Positions 43,329-52,307 of a stretch of 64,000 nucleotides of DNA are shown one piece after another (positions within the stretch are counted from its first letter, which is position 1; each line of letters begins with the position of its first letter). The notes under the pieces were generated by a model. That model had not been told where the DNA came from, made no database searches, and saw nothing but the letters and a program-made list of their open reading frames with translations. Source of the DNA: UBA7446 sp024639165 (GTDB lineage: Bacteria; Bacteroidota; Bacteroidia; Flavobacteriales; Flavobacteriaceae); assembly GCA_024639165.1 (NCBI GenBank), contig JAHEIX010000004.1:43708-107707 (forward strand), in the 5' to 3' direction. The position numbers were made by a program, and so were the translations under genes.

Positions 43329-43418
43329 ATGAATATTTCTTTATGCCTTTCAACAATTGGAGTGATTATAATTTTGATAGTTGTACTCACAACATATCAA
43401 AACAAGCGGAAAAAATAA
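43329..43418 (+). CDS. Tiny single-pass membrane peptide, unknown function
   Basis: A 29-residue reading frame: MNISLCLSTIGVIIILIVVL forms one transmembrane helix and TTYQNKRKK a basic tail, so a small inner-membrane peptide with its C-terminus in the cytoplasm is likely. It fills the gap between the amidase gene and the 3' end of sdhB, stopping 8 bases before it, and has a consensus -7 box upstream. It is near the succinate dehydrogenase genes but on the opposite strand, so it is not part of that operon. I do not recognise a family; it could be chance. Confidence 0.45.
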   Translation: MNISLCLSTIGVIIILIVVLTTYQNKRKK

Positions 43419-43426
43419 ATGCCTTT

Positions 43427-44173
43427 TTAGCCTTTGAGATTTGCCGTTAGGTACTCACGGTTCATACGGGCAATATTCTCAAGCGAAATTCCCTTAGGAC
43501 ATTCGACTTCGCAAGCGCCAGTGTTGGTGCAGTTCCCAAAGCCCTCTTCGTCCATTTGTTTGACCATATTCATTACGCGATCAGTAGCTTCAACTTGTCC
43601 TTGTGGCAATAGTGCATATTGCGATACTTTGGCAGAAACAAACAGCATGGCAGAAGCGTTCTTACAGCTGGCTACACATGCGCCACAGCCAATGCAGGAG
43701 GCGGCATCAAATGCCTTGTCAGCGGCTTCTTTTTCGATAGGCAACGCATTGGCGTCTTGGGTATTACCAGACGTATTTACAGAAACAAATCCCCCAGCAT
43801 GTTGAATGCGATCAAAAGATGAACGGTCAACAACCAAATCTTTAATAACAGGGAAAGGTTTGGCACGGAAAGGTTCAATATGAATGGTATCACCGTCTTT
43901 AAACTTGCGCATATGCAATTGGCAGGTGGTGACCAGTCGGTCTGGGCCATGTGCCTCGCCGTTGATAAACATGGAGCATGCGCCACAAATCCCCTCTCGG
44001 CAATCGTGATCAAAAGCGACAGGGTCTATCCCCTGTTCCATCAGTTGTTCATTGAGCATATCCATCATTTCCAAAAAAGACATTTCTGGAGAAACGGCAT
44101 CTAGTGAATAGGTATGCATACGCCCTTTTGCTGTTGCGTTTTCTTGTCGCCAAATTTTTAGTTTCAGTTTCAT
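43427..44173 (-). CDS. sdhB: Succinate dehydrogenase/fumarate reductase iron-sulfur subunit
   Basis: A 248-residue SdhB. The [2Fe-2S] ligands are in CREGICGACSMF near residue 59 with a later Cys in RLVTTC near 83. The [4Fe-4S] motif is CIGCGACVASCKNAS near 148, and the remaining cluster ligands are in CTNTGACEVECPKGI near 217. It carries electrons from the SdhA flavin to the quinone site. Last gene of sdhCAB, 2 bases after sdhA. Its three clusters depend on the suf genes at 52308-58496. Confidence 0.97.
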   Translation of the reverse strand: MKLKLKIWRQENATAKGRMHTYSLDAVSPEMSFLEMMDMLNEQLMEQGIDPVAFDHDCREGICGACSMFINGEAHGPDRLVTTCQLHMRKFKDGDTIHIEPFRAKPFPVIKDLVVDRSSFDRIQHAGGFVSVNTSGNTQDANALPIEKEAADKAFDAASCIGCGACVASCKNASAMLFVSAKVSQYALLPQGQVEATDRVMNMVKQMDEEGFGNCTNTGACEVECPKGISLENIARMNREYLTANLKG

Positions 44174-44175
44174 AG

Positions 44176-46179
44176 CTATTTGTATGATCGTGTTTTAAGT
44201 TCAATATTTTCGTAATTCAACTCCTCTTTGTGGAGTTTTGCCTCGCTTGGCTCGCCTTTGTATTCCCAAGCGGAAACAAAGGTAAAGTTAGCATCGTCTC
44301 TGAGTGCTTCGCCTTCAGGGCTTTGTGACTCTTCCCGGAAATGTCCGCCACATGATTCTGTCCGTTCAAGCGCATCTTTGGCAAACAATTCTCCTAATTC
44401 CAAGAAATCTGCTACACGGAGGGCTTTGGCCAGTGGTTCATTGAACGAATCCGCTGTTCCAGGAACAAAAACCTCTTTGTAAAATGCTTCTCTGAGGGCT
44501 TTGACTTCATTAATGGCTTCTTTCAACTGCTTTTCGTTACGTGACATCCCACATTTATCCCAAATAATTTTACCCAATTTTCGGTGGAAATAATCTACTG
44601 TTTTGGAACCTTTATTGTTCATAAAAGCATCTATTTGGGAACGTACACTAGCCTCGGCCGCTTCAAATTCAGGTGAATCTGTGGTGATGGGCCCTGTGCG
44701 TATATCGTCAGCCAAATAATCACCAATAGTGTAAGGCAATACAAAATAGCCATCGGCTAATCCTTGCATAAGCGCAGAAGCCCCCAAGCGGTTGGCTCCG
44801 TGATCTGAGAAATTTGCTTCACCTATGGCAAAACAACCCGGTACAGTGGTCATCAAATTATAATCTACCCAAACACCTCCCATGGTATAGTGTACTGCTG
44901 GATAAATCATCATAGGGGTTTCATAAGGGTTTTGATCCACGATTTTCTCATACATCTGAAATAGGTTTCCGTATTTCGCTTTGATGATTTCTTTACCCAA
45001 TTTTCTTACAAGACCCATATCGCTTTCATCTAGGCCTTTAACGTGGGCTTTTTCTTTTCCATAACGCACTATCGCGTCTGCAAAGTCCAAATAAACGGCT
45101 TCGCCCGTTTTGTTTACGCCATATCCTTCGTCACAGCGCTCTTTTGCAGCACGTGAGGCAACGTCTCTTGGCACTAAGTTTCCAAAGGCGGGGTAACGTC
45201 GTTCTAAATAGTAATCACGATCTTCCTCTGCCAATTCTGTTGGTTTAAGCTTGCCTTCACGAATCGCAGCGGCATCCTCTTTCTTTTTAGGTACCCAAAT
45301 ACGGCCATCGTTTCGCAACGACTCTGACATCAAAGTCAATTTAGACTGATTTTCACCAGAAACAGGGATACAAGTAGGGTGAATTTGCGTAAAACAAGGG
45401 TTAGCAAAATAAGCACCTTGTTTATGTATTTTCCAAGCTGCAGTTACATTACTGCCCATGGCATTGGTAGACAGATAAAACAGATTGCCATACCCTCCAG
45501 AAGCAATCACCACTGCATGTGCCGCATGGCGCTCAATCTCCCCTGTAATCAAATTCCTGGTGATGATTCCTCTAGCCTTGCCGTCAACCTTTACAAGATC
45601 TAGCATTTCGTGGCGGTTGTACATTTTGATTTTGCCACGTCCAATTTGGCGGTTCATTGCCGAATAAGCTCCCAATAGTAATTGTTGTCCGGTTTGACCT
45701 TTGGCATAGAACGTTCTGGATACCAATACCCCTCCAAAAGAGCGGTTATCCAACAGTCCGCCATAGTCACGAGCAAAAGGAACGCCCTGTGCAACACATT
45801 GGTCAATGATATTGGTAGAAACCTCAGCCAACCGGTATACATTAGCTTCTCGAGAACGGTAATCGCCCCCTTTAACAGTATCATAGAACAAGCGATAGGT
45901 AGAATCGCCATCGCCTTGATAATTTTTAGCTGCATTGATACCACCCTGCGCGGCAATAGAATGCGCACGTCTAGGGGAGTCTTGAAAACAAAATGCCTTT
46001 ACGTTATAGCCCAATTCTGCAAGTGTTGCTGCAGCAGAGCCTCCTGCTAAACCCGTACCGACCACAATAACATCTATCTGACGCTTGTTGGCAGGACTTA
46101 CCAGGTTAATGTTGTTTTTGTGATTTGTCCACTTATCGGCTATTGGACCTTCAGGGATTTTCGCGTCTAACCTTGCCAT
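44176..46179 (-). CDS. sdhA: Succinate dehydrogenase/fumarate reductase flavoprotein subunit
   Basis: A 667-residue SdhA. The FAD-binding N-terminus is VVGTGLAGGSAAATLAELGY, and the histidyl-FAD segment is HSIAAQGGINAAKNY near 92. Substrate-binding sequences HYTMGGVWVDYN near 420 and GEANFSDHGANRLGASAL near 445 are present. Slightly longer than the 570-600 of E. coli SdhA, as usual for the Bacteroidota B-type complex. It oxidises succinate to fumarate, linking the TCA cycle to the menaquinone pool that alternative complex III oxidises. Start is 1 base after the sdhC stop. Confidence 0.97.
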   Translation of the reverse strand: MARLDAKIPEGPIADKWTNHKNNINLVSPANKRQIDVIVVGTGLAGGSAAATLAELGYNVKAFCFQDSPRRAHSIAAQGGINAAKNYQGDGDSTYRLFYDTVKGGDYRSREANVYRLAEVSTNIIDQCVAQGVPFARDYGGLLDNRSFGGVLVSRTFYAKGQTGQQLLLGAYSAMNRQIGRGKIKMYNRHEMLDLVKVDGKARGIITRNLITGEIERHAAHAVVIASGGYGNLFYLSTNAMGSNVTAAWKIHKQGAYFANPCFTQIHPTCIPVSGENQSKLTLMSESLRNDGRIWVPKKKEDAAAIREGKLKPTELAEEDRDYYLERRYPAFGNLVPRDVASRAAKERCDEGYGVNKTGEAVYLDFADAIVRYGKEKAHVKGLDESDMGLVRKLGKEIIKAKYGNLFQMYEKIVDQNPYETPMMIYPAVHYTMGGVWVDYNLMTTVPGCFAIGEANFSDHGANRLGASALMQGLADGYFVLPYTIGDYLADDIRTGPITTDSPEFEAAEASVRSQIDAFMNNKGSKTVDYFHRKLGKIIWDKCGMSRNEKQLKEAINEVKALREAFYKEVFVPGTADSFNEPLAKALRVADFLELGELFAKDALERTESCGGHFREESQSPEGEALRDDANFTFVSAWEYKGEPSEAKLHKEELNYENIELKTRSYK

Positions 46180-46180
46180 A

Positions 46181-46840
46181 TTAGTGATTTAAAAAGTGAA
46201 AAATAGCGATGAATGCAAAGCCTAGTGGAATGCCTATGGCATATACCTTACCAAAGGATTTTAAGGCTGGTGTGTATTTGTTATTGACCCCCATAGACTG
46301 GAATGCCGAGGCAAAACCGTGCAATAAGTGGAGCGCTAAAAAGAAGAAAGAGATAACGTAGATAATCACACGCCCTAAATCTTCAAATTTATGCACCAAC
46401 TCTTCGTGGTATCTGTTGGGGTCTTCAGGTAAAAATTCGATGTATTTATAATTGATTTCTGGTACCCAAAAATCGTAAAAATGCAATCCTAAAAAAGCCA
46501 GTACGGTAGCTCCTGAAATGATCATGTTTCGAGAAACCCAGCTCGCATTTGCGCTGCCTTTAAACACCGTGTATTTGGTTCCTCGTGCACTGCTGTTTTG
46601 CAACTCCAGTACAAAGCCTAATACAAAATGGAAAATAACCCCTCCGATTAGAATGGGTTGCAGCAAAAACTGTACGAGAGCATTGGTACCCATGAAATGG
46701 GAAAACTGATTGAAAATAGTTGCGCTAAACACTGAGGTGATGTTGATGATGAAGTGTTGGGCTAAAAAAACCATCAAAAAGAGACCTGAAAGCGCCATGG
46801 TAACTTTTCGGAATATGGTAGATGAAAAGAGTGAACTCAT
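46181..46840 (-). CDS. sdhC: Succinate dehydrogenase cytochrome b membrane subunit
   Basis: A 219-residue protein with five hydrophobic segments, the single di-heme cytochrome b subunit of B-type succinate:menaquinone reductases. Helix-borne His residues that could bind heme appear in FLAQHFIINI near 30, GGVIFHFVLGF near 73, ATVLAFLGLHFYDFW near 112 and LALHLLHGFASAF near 167. I start at MSSLFSSTIFRKVTMALSGL, which aligns with the family; an in-frame ATG 12 bases upstream (46852) is equally possible. First gene of sdhCAB. Confidence 0.93.
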   Translation of the reverse strand: MSSLFSSTIFRKVTMALSGLFLMVFLAQHFIINITSVFSATIFNQFSHFMGTNALVQFLLQPILIGGVIFHFVLGFVLELQNSSARGTKYTVFKGSANASWVSRNMIISGATVLAFLGLHFYDFWVPEINYKYIEFLPEDPNRYHEELVHKFEDLGRVIIYVISFFFLALHLLHGFASAFQSMGVNNKYTPALKSFGKVYAIGIPLGFAFIAIFHFLNH

Positions 46841-46863
46841 GTGATTTGGCATTTATTGTGATA

Positions 46864-46871
46864 CAAAATTA
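46864..46871 (-). promoter_or_regulatory. -7 promoter box (TAATTTTG) of sdhCAB
   Basis: TAATTTTG on the minus strand ends 11 bases before the ATG at 46852 and 23 before the one at 46840. The same octamer precedes the act operon and thiL. Confidence 0.55.
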
Positions 46872-46983
46872 GGTGCTGAACAACTGATAACCAAAGGTTT
46901 TTAGCTATTTAGGGCAATTCTAACATAGCCGCCCTTTTTTGTTTAAATATTAGACTACAATTGTCCAAAAAGATGAAACAAAA

Positions 46984-49803
46984 CTACTCCAAAACCAGTT
47001 CTGAGTACTGTTTATTGTTCCACAAAAAGCGGTAGGTTCCTTTCGGGAGATACACATTTCCGTCATCGGCGGGCTTTAAATCAGTCTTGTGTTTGCGGTT
47101 ATATTGCTTGAGGACTGCTGCTTCCATGACCAAATTGTATGGAAGTTGTTGAAGCCCTTTTGCCAGACTTTCGGCTTGCTCGAATACCACAACACCTGTG
47201 TCAGAAACCAAAGACCAAACGCCGCTAGTGGGTTCTTGACTGAAAAATGTCCAGTGAAAATTAGGCGTATAGGCATCACTCCACACACGGTTTTTACTAC
47301 CCCATCGCTTATTGTGTTTTTGTGTTTTGGGGGGCAATAGTGCAAATGACGTGTTGGAAATTTCAGGTAGTTGTTGTAGCACATCTAATGCAAGTACGTA
47401 AATAGACCGTCCGTGAGTCCCTATTAATAAATGGTTTGCTGCTTCTTGAATAAACAAATCATGCACAGCAACACGTGGTAAATTATTGTTAAAAATATGC
47501 CAGTTTTCTCCTTGGTCAATGCTCACAAACAAGCCGTTGTCTGTTCCCACATATAGCAGCTTTTTATTTTTTGTGTCCTCACGGATCACGTTAACAGCTG
47601 CATAAGGCAAGTTGTTGCTGATATTTTTCCAGCTAGCACCCAAATCATCTGAAACGTATACATAGGGTTTGAAATCGTCCCAACGATAACCGTTTAGAGT
47701 AGCGTAAATGCGGTTGGCGTTATGCTTGGAAAATTGTACCCTACTCACCCATAAATCTTGTGGTAAATTATCGCTAATACAATGCCAAGTTGCCCCGCTG
47801 TTTTGGGTAAGATGGATAAGGCCGTCATCAGAGCCAACCAGTAGCGTTCCAAAGGCATCTTGTGATTCGTCAATGGTCGTAAGCGTGCCATAGGGCACAT
47901 TGCCTTTTTTAAGGCCTTTTGTAAGGTCTTCAGAAATGGCCTCCCAAGTATCGCCTTGGTTCAGCGAGCGGTGGAGCTTGTTGCTGCCGATATAAAGGAT
48001 GTCATTGTTGTGTGAAGAAAGCAAAATTGGGGTTTGCCAATTATAGCGAAAAGGGGCTTCTCCCAACTTGTGTTTGGGTTGTATGTATTTGCGTGCTCCA
48101 TCAGCACGGTTAATGCGAAAATAATTGCCAAATTGATATCCTGTATATACGATGTTTGCGTTTCGATTATCCACTTGGATTTGCATGCCATCGCCTCCCA
48201 TAATACTGGTCCAAGGATTATGTCCACTTTGGTGCCAACGCACGCTTTCTGTTGCGGTGTGTGTGGCTTCCCAAACGCCGTTGTCTTGCAATCCGCCATA
48301 CACGTGATACGGTTTTTGGTTATCGGCATAAACGGTGTAAAATTGGCCCACGGTGGGTTGGTTTGCTTTAATCCAATTTTGACCGCCGTCATAGCTGATA
48401 TTAACCCCACCATCATTACCATTAACAAGATGCTTTGGGTTTTTGGGGTTGATCCACAGGGCGTGATGATCGGCATGTACATTGGGAGCATCTAATGTTT
48501 TAAACGACTTCCCCCCATCAGTTGATGTCAAAATGGGTACGCCATAAATATAAATGTGATTGTTATTAGAAGGCGATACGTGTACCATGCCAAAATAATA
48601 GCCATAGCTGTAATAGATGTCATCCAAAAAGCCTGTATGCGTTTTGCTCCATGTCTGCCCACCATCATCGCTACGAAATACTTCTGGTCCCACCACTGGC
48701 GTGTCAAATAAATCGTCGTTGGCATTGTATAGGTAAAGCGCTATATCAGAAGGCTTTAATTTACCATTGCGTACCTCTTCACGAACACGATCGGCTGAGT
48801 ATGCTTTTGGAAAGCCATTGTCTTTTAAAAAGGCGCTGAGCAATTTTTTGTCAATGGCCATAAAAGCCTCTAGGGATATCCCTTCAAAATCTTGCTTTTT
48901 AAGTTTGGCTTGGGGCGTGTCGGATAGGGGTCTTCTCTTTTGGTTATCAACAATGGCATAAACGGTATTGGCATCATATGCTGCTATACCTATACGACCT
49001 AGTCCTTCGCCTTGTACAAAACCGCTTTCGGGCTTGCTAATTAAGTCCCAACTGTTGCCTGCATCGGTGCTTTTATAAATACCCGAATTGGCGCCACTTC
49101 CCTTGAAGTCCCATGCTTTGCGGTCTTTATCCCAAGCTGCGGCATATTGTATGTTGTAATTCCCTGGAACAACACTCAATTCAATAATACCTGTTGGATC
49201 TTCAAGGGCAAGGGTTTGTGTCCATGTTTTTCCTCCGTTTGTCGTTTTATAAATCCCTCTTTTATCACTCTTGGAATAAAGTGGGCCTGCCACGCCCACA
49301 ACCACCTCATCGGGGTTGTTGGGGTTAATTTCGATCTTACCAATATGGTGTGCCGCTGCTAATCCCAGTTGTGTCCAACTGTTTCCTTTGTCTGTCGATT
49401 TTAAAATACCCATTCCGGCATAAGAGGATCTCGATGCGTTGTTCTCACCCGTTCCCACATAAATGGTATGTGTTGGCCAGTGCACGGCTATATCGCCTAT
49501 ATTTTGGGTGGGGCTGTTGTCCATCACAGGGGTAAAACTGGTGCCGTTGTTATGTGTATACCACAAACCTCCAGAAGCGTATGCTACATAAAATTCGTGT
49601 GGGGCGCTGGGGTTTACGTCCAAATCCGTCACGCGTCCGCTCATCACGCTAGGTCCTATGTTAGTTAACGGAAGTTCTGCCACCCATGAGGTGGCTACAA
49701 GTGCCTCCAGCTCATTTGAGGTTTGCTGAATGTCGATAGGGGAAGTTGCTGAAGGTTGGGCGAATACCAATGAAAAAGCGAGGCAAAAAAATAGATGTTT
49801 CAT
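46984..49803 (-). CDS. Secreted beta-propeller protein with BNR/Asp-box repeats (sortilin/xyloglucanase-like)
   Basis: A 939-residue exported protein. A signal peptide (KHLFFCLAFSLVFAQ) is followed by at least ten Asp-box repeats of the S-x-D-x-G-x-S/T-W type, for example KSTDKGNSW, KTTNGGKTW, KSTDAGNSW, RSDDGGQTW, ISYDGGQNW, VSDDLGASW and VSIDQGENW. They imply one or two large beta-propellers of the VPS10/xyloglucanase/BNR class over about residues 45-780. The last roughly 150 residues form a separate strand-rich domain. These proteins are commonly labelled glycosyl hydrolase, but no catalytic acid pair can be assigned by eye. No sorting domain is obvious at the C-terminus. Role unknown; surface or periplasmic. 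Confidence 0.85.
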   Translation of the reverse strand: MKHLFFCLAFSLVFAQPSATSPIDIQQTSNELEALVATSWVAELPLTNIGPSVMSGRVTDLDVNPSAPHEFYVAYASGGLWYTHNNGTSFTPVMDNSPTQNIGDIAVHWPTHTIYVGTGENNASRSSYAGMGILKSTDKGNSWTQLGLAAAHHIGKIEINPNNPDEVVVGVAGPLYSKSDKRGIYKTTNGGKTWTQTLALEDPTGIIELSVVPGNYNIQYAAAWDKDRKAWDFKGSGANSGIYKSTDAGNSWDLISKPESGFVQGEGLGRIGIAAYDANTVYAIVDNQKRRPLSDTPQAKLKKQDFEGISLEAFMAIDKKLLSAFLKDNGFPKAYSADRVREEVRNGKLKPSDIALYLYNANDDLFDTPVVGPEVFRSDDGGQTWSKTHTGFLDDIYYSYGYYFGMVHVSPSNNNHIYIYGVPILTSTDGGKSFKTLDAPNVHADHHALWINPKNPKHLVNGNDGGVNISYDGGQNWIKANQPTVGQFYTVYADNQKPYHVYGGLQDNGVWEATHTATESVRWHQSGHNPWTSIMGGDGMQIQVDNRNANIVYTGYQFGNYFRINRADGARKYIQPKHKLGEAPFRYNWQTPILLSSHNNDILYIGSNKLHRSLNQGDTWEAISEDLTKGLKKGNVPYGTLTTIDESQDAFGTLLVGSDDGLIHLTQNSGATWHCISDNLPQDLWVSRVQFSKHNANRIYATLNGYRWDDFKPYVYVSDDLGASWKNISNNLPYAAVNVIREDTKNKKLLYVGTDNGLFVSIDQGENWHIFNNNLPRVAVHDLFIQEAANHLLIGTHGRSIYVLALDVLQQLPEISNTSFALLPPKTQKHNKRWGSKNRVWSDAYTPNFHWTFFSQEPTSGVWSLVSDTGVVVFEQAESLAKGLQQLPYNLVMEAAVLKQYNRKHKTDLKPADDGNVYLPKGTYRFLWNNKQYSELVLE

Positions 49804-49845
49804 GTGTACTAATTTTATGTGAATATAATTTTTTTACTTTACCAT

Positions 49846-51129
49846 ATGAAATATACACGCCTCCCTTCTGCTGTTTTTACCAAACACCGCCAACGATTTA
49901 TGGCAAAACTCAAACCCAATAGCATTGCAGTGTTCAATGCAAATGACATATACCCCATCAGTGCCGACAGTACTTTGCCATTTGAGCAACACCGCGATTT
50001 ATTTTACCTCACAGGTATCGACCAAGAGGAAACCATCCTGATTCTTTGCCCTGATGCAAAAGACCCAAAACACCGCGAGATGGTTTTTGTTCGTGAGACC
50101 AATGCGCATATTGCCGTCTGGGAAGGACACAAACTCACCAAAAGTGAGGCTGCTGCAGTGACAGGTATTGACCATGTGCAGTGGACTACGGATTTTGAAG
50201 CATCCTTTTTAGAATTGGCCAAGCAGGCCGAAAACATTTACATCAACACCAACGAACACTATCGTGCTAAAGTAGAAACCCAAACAAGGGAAGATCGCTT
50301 TATTGAATGGTGCAAGCAGCAATTCCCTAAAAAGAATTACGAAAAAAGTAATTTTAAATTACAAGGACTGCGCGGGGTAAAAGACCCTGAAGAAATTGCA
50401 CACATCCAACAGGCATGCGACATTACCGAAAAGGGGTTTAGGCGCATCTTAGGTTTTGTAAAACCAGGTGTTTGGGAGTTTGAGATTGAAGCAGAATTTT
50501 CACATGAATTTCTAAGCAACCGATCCAAGGGCTTTGCCTACACCCCTATCATTGCATCTGGTGCAAACAGCAATGTATTGCACTATATTGAGAACAGCCA
50601 GCAGTGTAAAGCAGGCGAATTGATTTTAATGGACGTAGGTGCCGAGTACGGTAACTATGCCTCTGATATGACGCGCACCATTCCAGTCTCTGGGCGATTT
50701 ACGCCACGACAGCGTGCCGTTTACGAGGCTGTGCTTAAGGTAAAAGATGAGGCCACCAAGTTGCTGATTCCGGGCGTACTGTGGAAAGATTACCATGTAG
50801 AAGTTGGCAAGTTGATGAGTAGCGCACTTGTTGATTTAGGCCTACTGGCCAAAAAAGAGATTTCTGACAATGCCGAGGCCTATAAAAAATACTTTATGCA
50901 TGGAACTTCTCACCATTTGGGCTTGGATACGCACGACTATGGCCTATTGGACGAGCCCATGCAAGCAAATATGGTTTTTACGGTTGAGCCAGGTATTTAT
51001 ATTCCAGATGAGGGTTTTGGAATCCGATTGGAGGACGATGTGGTAGTACAAGCTACGGGTGCTCCGGTAAATTTAATGTCCAATATTCCGATTGATCCAG
51101 ATGAAATTGAGGCGTTGATGAACATCTAA
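49846..51129 (+). CDS. pepP: Xaa-Pro aminopeptidase (aminopeptidase P)
   Basis: A 427-residue M24B metallopeptidase that removes an N-terminal residue before proline. The N-terminal creatinase-like domain (FEQHRDLFYLTGIDQEETIL near 47) precedes the pita-bread domain with metal ligands in LILMDVGAEYGNYASDMTRT near 260 (two Asp), GTSHHLGLDTHDYG near 355 (His), FTVEPGIYIPDEGFGIRLED (two Glu) near 380. I start at ATG 49846 (MKYTRLPSAVF); an earlier ATG at 49819 adds hydrophobic residues unlike the family. Converges on thiL with a 4-base overlap. Confidence 0.94.
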   Translation: MKYTRLPSAVFTKHRQRFMAKLKPNSIAVFNANDIYPISADSTLPFEQHRDLFYLTGIDQEETILILCPDAKDPKHREMVFVRETNAHIAVWEGHKLTKSEAAAVTGIDHVQWTTDFEASFLELAKQAENIYINTNEHYRAKVETQTREDRFIEWCKQQFPKKNYEKSNFKLQGLRGVKDPEEIAHIQQACDITEKGFRRILGFVKPGVWEFEIEAEFSHEFLSNRSKGFAYTPIIASGANSNVLHYIENSQQCKAGELILMDVGAEYGNYASDMTRTIPVSGRFTPRQRAVYEAVLKVKDEATKLLIPGVLWKDYHVEVGKLMSSALVDLGLLAKKEISDNAEAYKKYFMHGTSHHLGLDTHDYGLLDEPMQANMVFTVEPGIYIPDEGFGIRLEDDVVVQATGAPVNLMSNIPIDPDEIEALMNI

Positions 51130-52163
51130 AATGCCTTCCAGCCTTGAGCTTTAAGCGGAATTACCTCATTGCCACGTGTGACCAAATTTGCGCTGTCAGA
51201 CTTGTCGGTCATATGGCCAATAACCGTTAGGTTTGGGTTGGCTTTTATCTTTTCAAAATCATCTTGTTTGATGGTAAACAAGAGTTCGTAGTCCTCACCG
51301 CCGCTAAGGGCAAGTGTGGTGCTGTCCACATTAAATTCCTCACAGACAGCAATAAACTGCGGGTCGAGGGGGATTTTTTCTTCATAAAGTCGACAACCCA
51401 GCTCGCTTTGTTTGCACAAATGCAAGACTTCTGAAGACAGTCCATCGCTGATGTCTATCATGGATGTGGGTATTACTTCTAGCGCTTCAAGAAGTGCTAT
51501 GATATCTTTTCGCGCTTCGGGTTTTAGCTGACGCTCAACCAAATATGTGTAGGGATCAAGATCTGGTTTGTGATTAGGGTTGGCTCTAAACACTTCGTTT
51601 TCACGTGCCAGCACCTGCAAGCCCATATAGGCCGCGCCCAAATCTCCGGTAACCACTAGAAGGTCTTTTTCATTAGCGCCACTGCGCATGATGGCCCCTG
51701 TTTTTGGAGCAATACCCATGGCGGTAACCGATAGTTGTATGCCTTGTTTTGAAGAGGTGGTATCGCCACCAACCAAATCAACACCATAGGTTTTACACGC
51801 CAAGTGAATACCCGCATATAATTCTTCCATAGCCTCTAAAGAGAAGCGATTAGAAACCGCAATTGAAACCAATACTTGTGTGGCTTGAGCGCCCATGGCA
51901 TAGATGTCTGAAAGATTTACCACCACGGCCTTATAACCGAGGTGCTTGAGCGGCATATAACCCAAATCAAAGTGAACGCCTTCAATAAGCATATCTGTAC
52001 TTACAACCGTTTCTGCCTCGTGTTTGATAACCGCTGCATCATCACCTATGCCGTATAAGGTTGATGGCAGTGCTGCTGTAGCTGATTTGGTAAGATGTTC
52101 AATTAAGGCAAACTCTCCGAGGTCTTCAAGAGCAGTTTTAGCGGGTTTTTTTTCTTCAAGCAT
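51126..52163 (-). CDS. thiL: Thiamine-monophosphate kinase
   Basis: A 345-residue ThiL, making thiamine diphosphate from thiamine monophosphate. Family motifs: GIGDDAAVI near residue 41, VSTDMLIEGVHFDLGYMP near 54, NLSDIYAMGAQ near 83, GLVGGDTTSS-like DLVGGDTTSSKQG near 124, and VTGDLGAAYMGLQVL near 170, then the C-terminal SGGEDYELLFTI. Other thiamine genes are not in the window. Its ATG stands 4 bases behind a -7 box, and it is divergent from the suf operon. Confidence 0.95.
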   Translation of the reverse strand: MLEEKKPAKTALEDLGEFALIEHLTKSATAALPSTLYGIGDDAAVIKHEAETVVSTDMLIEGVHFDLGYMPLKHLGYKAVVVNLSDIYAMGAQATQVLVSIAVSNRFSLEAMEELYAGIHLACKTYGVDLVGGDTTSSKQGIQLSVTAMGIAPKTGAIMRSGANEKDLLVVTGDLGAAYMGLQVLARENEVFRANPNHKPDLDPYTYLVERQLKPEARKDIIALLEALEVIPTSMIDISDGLSSEVLHLCKQSELGCRLYEEKIPLDPQFIAVCEEFNVDSTTLALSGGEDYELLFTIKQDDFEKIKANPNLTVIGHMTDKSDSANLVTRGNEVIPLKAQGWKAF

Positions 52164-52167
52164 GGCG

Positions 52168-52175
52168 CAAAATTA
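52168..52175 (-). promoter_or_regulatory. -7 promoter box (TAATTTTG) directly before thiL
   Basis: On the minus strand TAATTTTG, then CGCC, then the thiL ATG. The spacing of 4 is the same as at panD, glyS and lpxH; a leaderless mRNA is predicted. Confidence 0.5.
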
Positions 52176-52272
52176 GGTTATTTTGGGTTGATAAATGAGC
52201 CAGATATCGAAAAGTGAAATAACGCGATATACAAACCTGATGGCTTAGGCACTACATCAATCCAAAATGTGG

Positions 52273-52280
52273 TATATTTG
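52273..52280 (+). promoter_or_regulatory. -7 promoter box (TATATTTG) of the suf operon
   Basis: TATATTTG matches the consensus, 27 bases before the first suf gene, and is directly followed by a palindrome. Confidence 0.6.
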
Positions 52281-52283
52281 TGG

Positions 52284-52300
52284 TTTGGAATTAATCCAAA
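52284..52300. promoter_or_regulatory. Palindromic operator candidate TTTGGAATTAATCCAAA at the suf start site
   Basis: TTTGGA and TCCAAA flank ATTAA. The element begins 3 bases after the -7 box and thus covers the expected transcription start. A further AATCCAAA copy lies just upstream at 52259-52266. This is where an Fe-S-sensing repressor would be expected to bind, but no regulator gene is adjacent; function is inferred. Confidence 0.45.
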
Positions 52301-52307
52301 TAAAGCT

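Noticed and set aside
46911..46940. Hairpin AGGGC...GCCCT followed by T run on +, upstream of sdhC
   Set aside because: It looks like a terminator only on +, where no annotated gene ends; on - it is preceded rather than followed by the A/T run. It could stop antisense transcripts but is not assigned to a gene.
48034..48495. 153-residue frame on + inside the beta-propeller gene
   Set aside because: Antisense shadow; no family features, no start context, and the sense frame carries clear Asp-box repeats.
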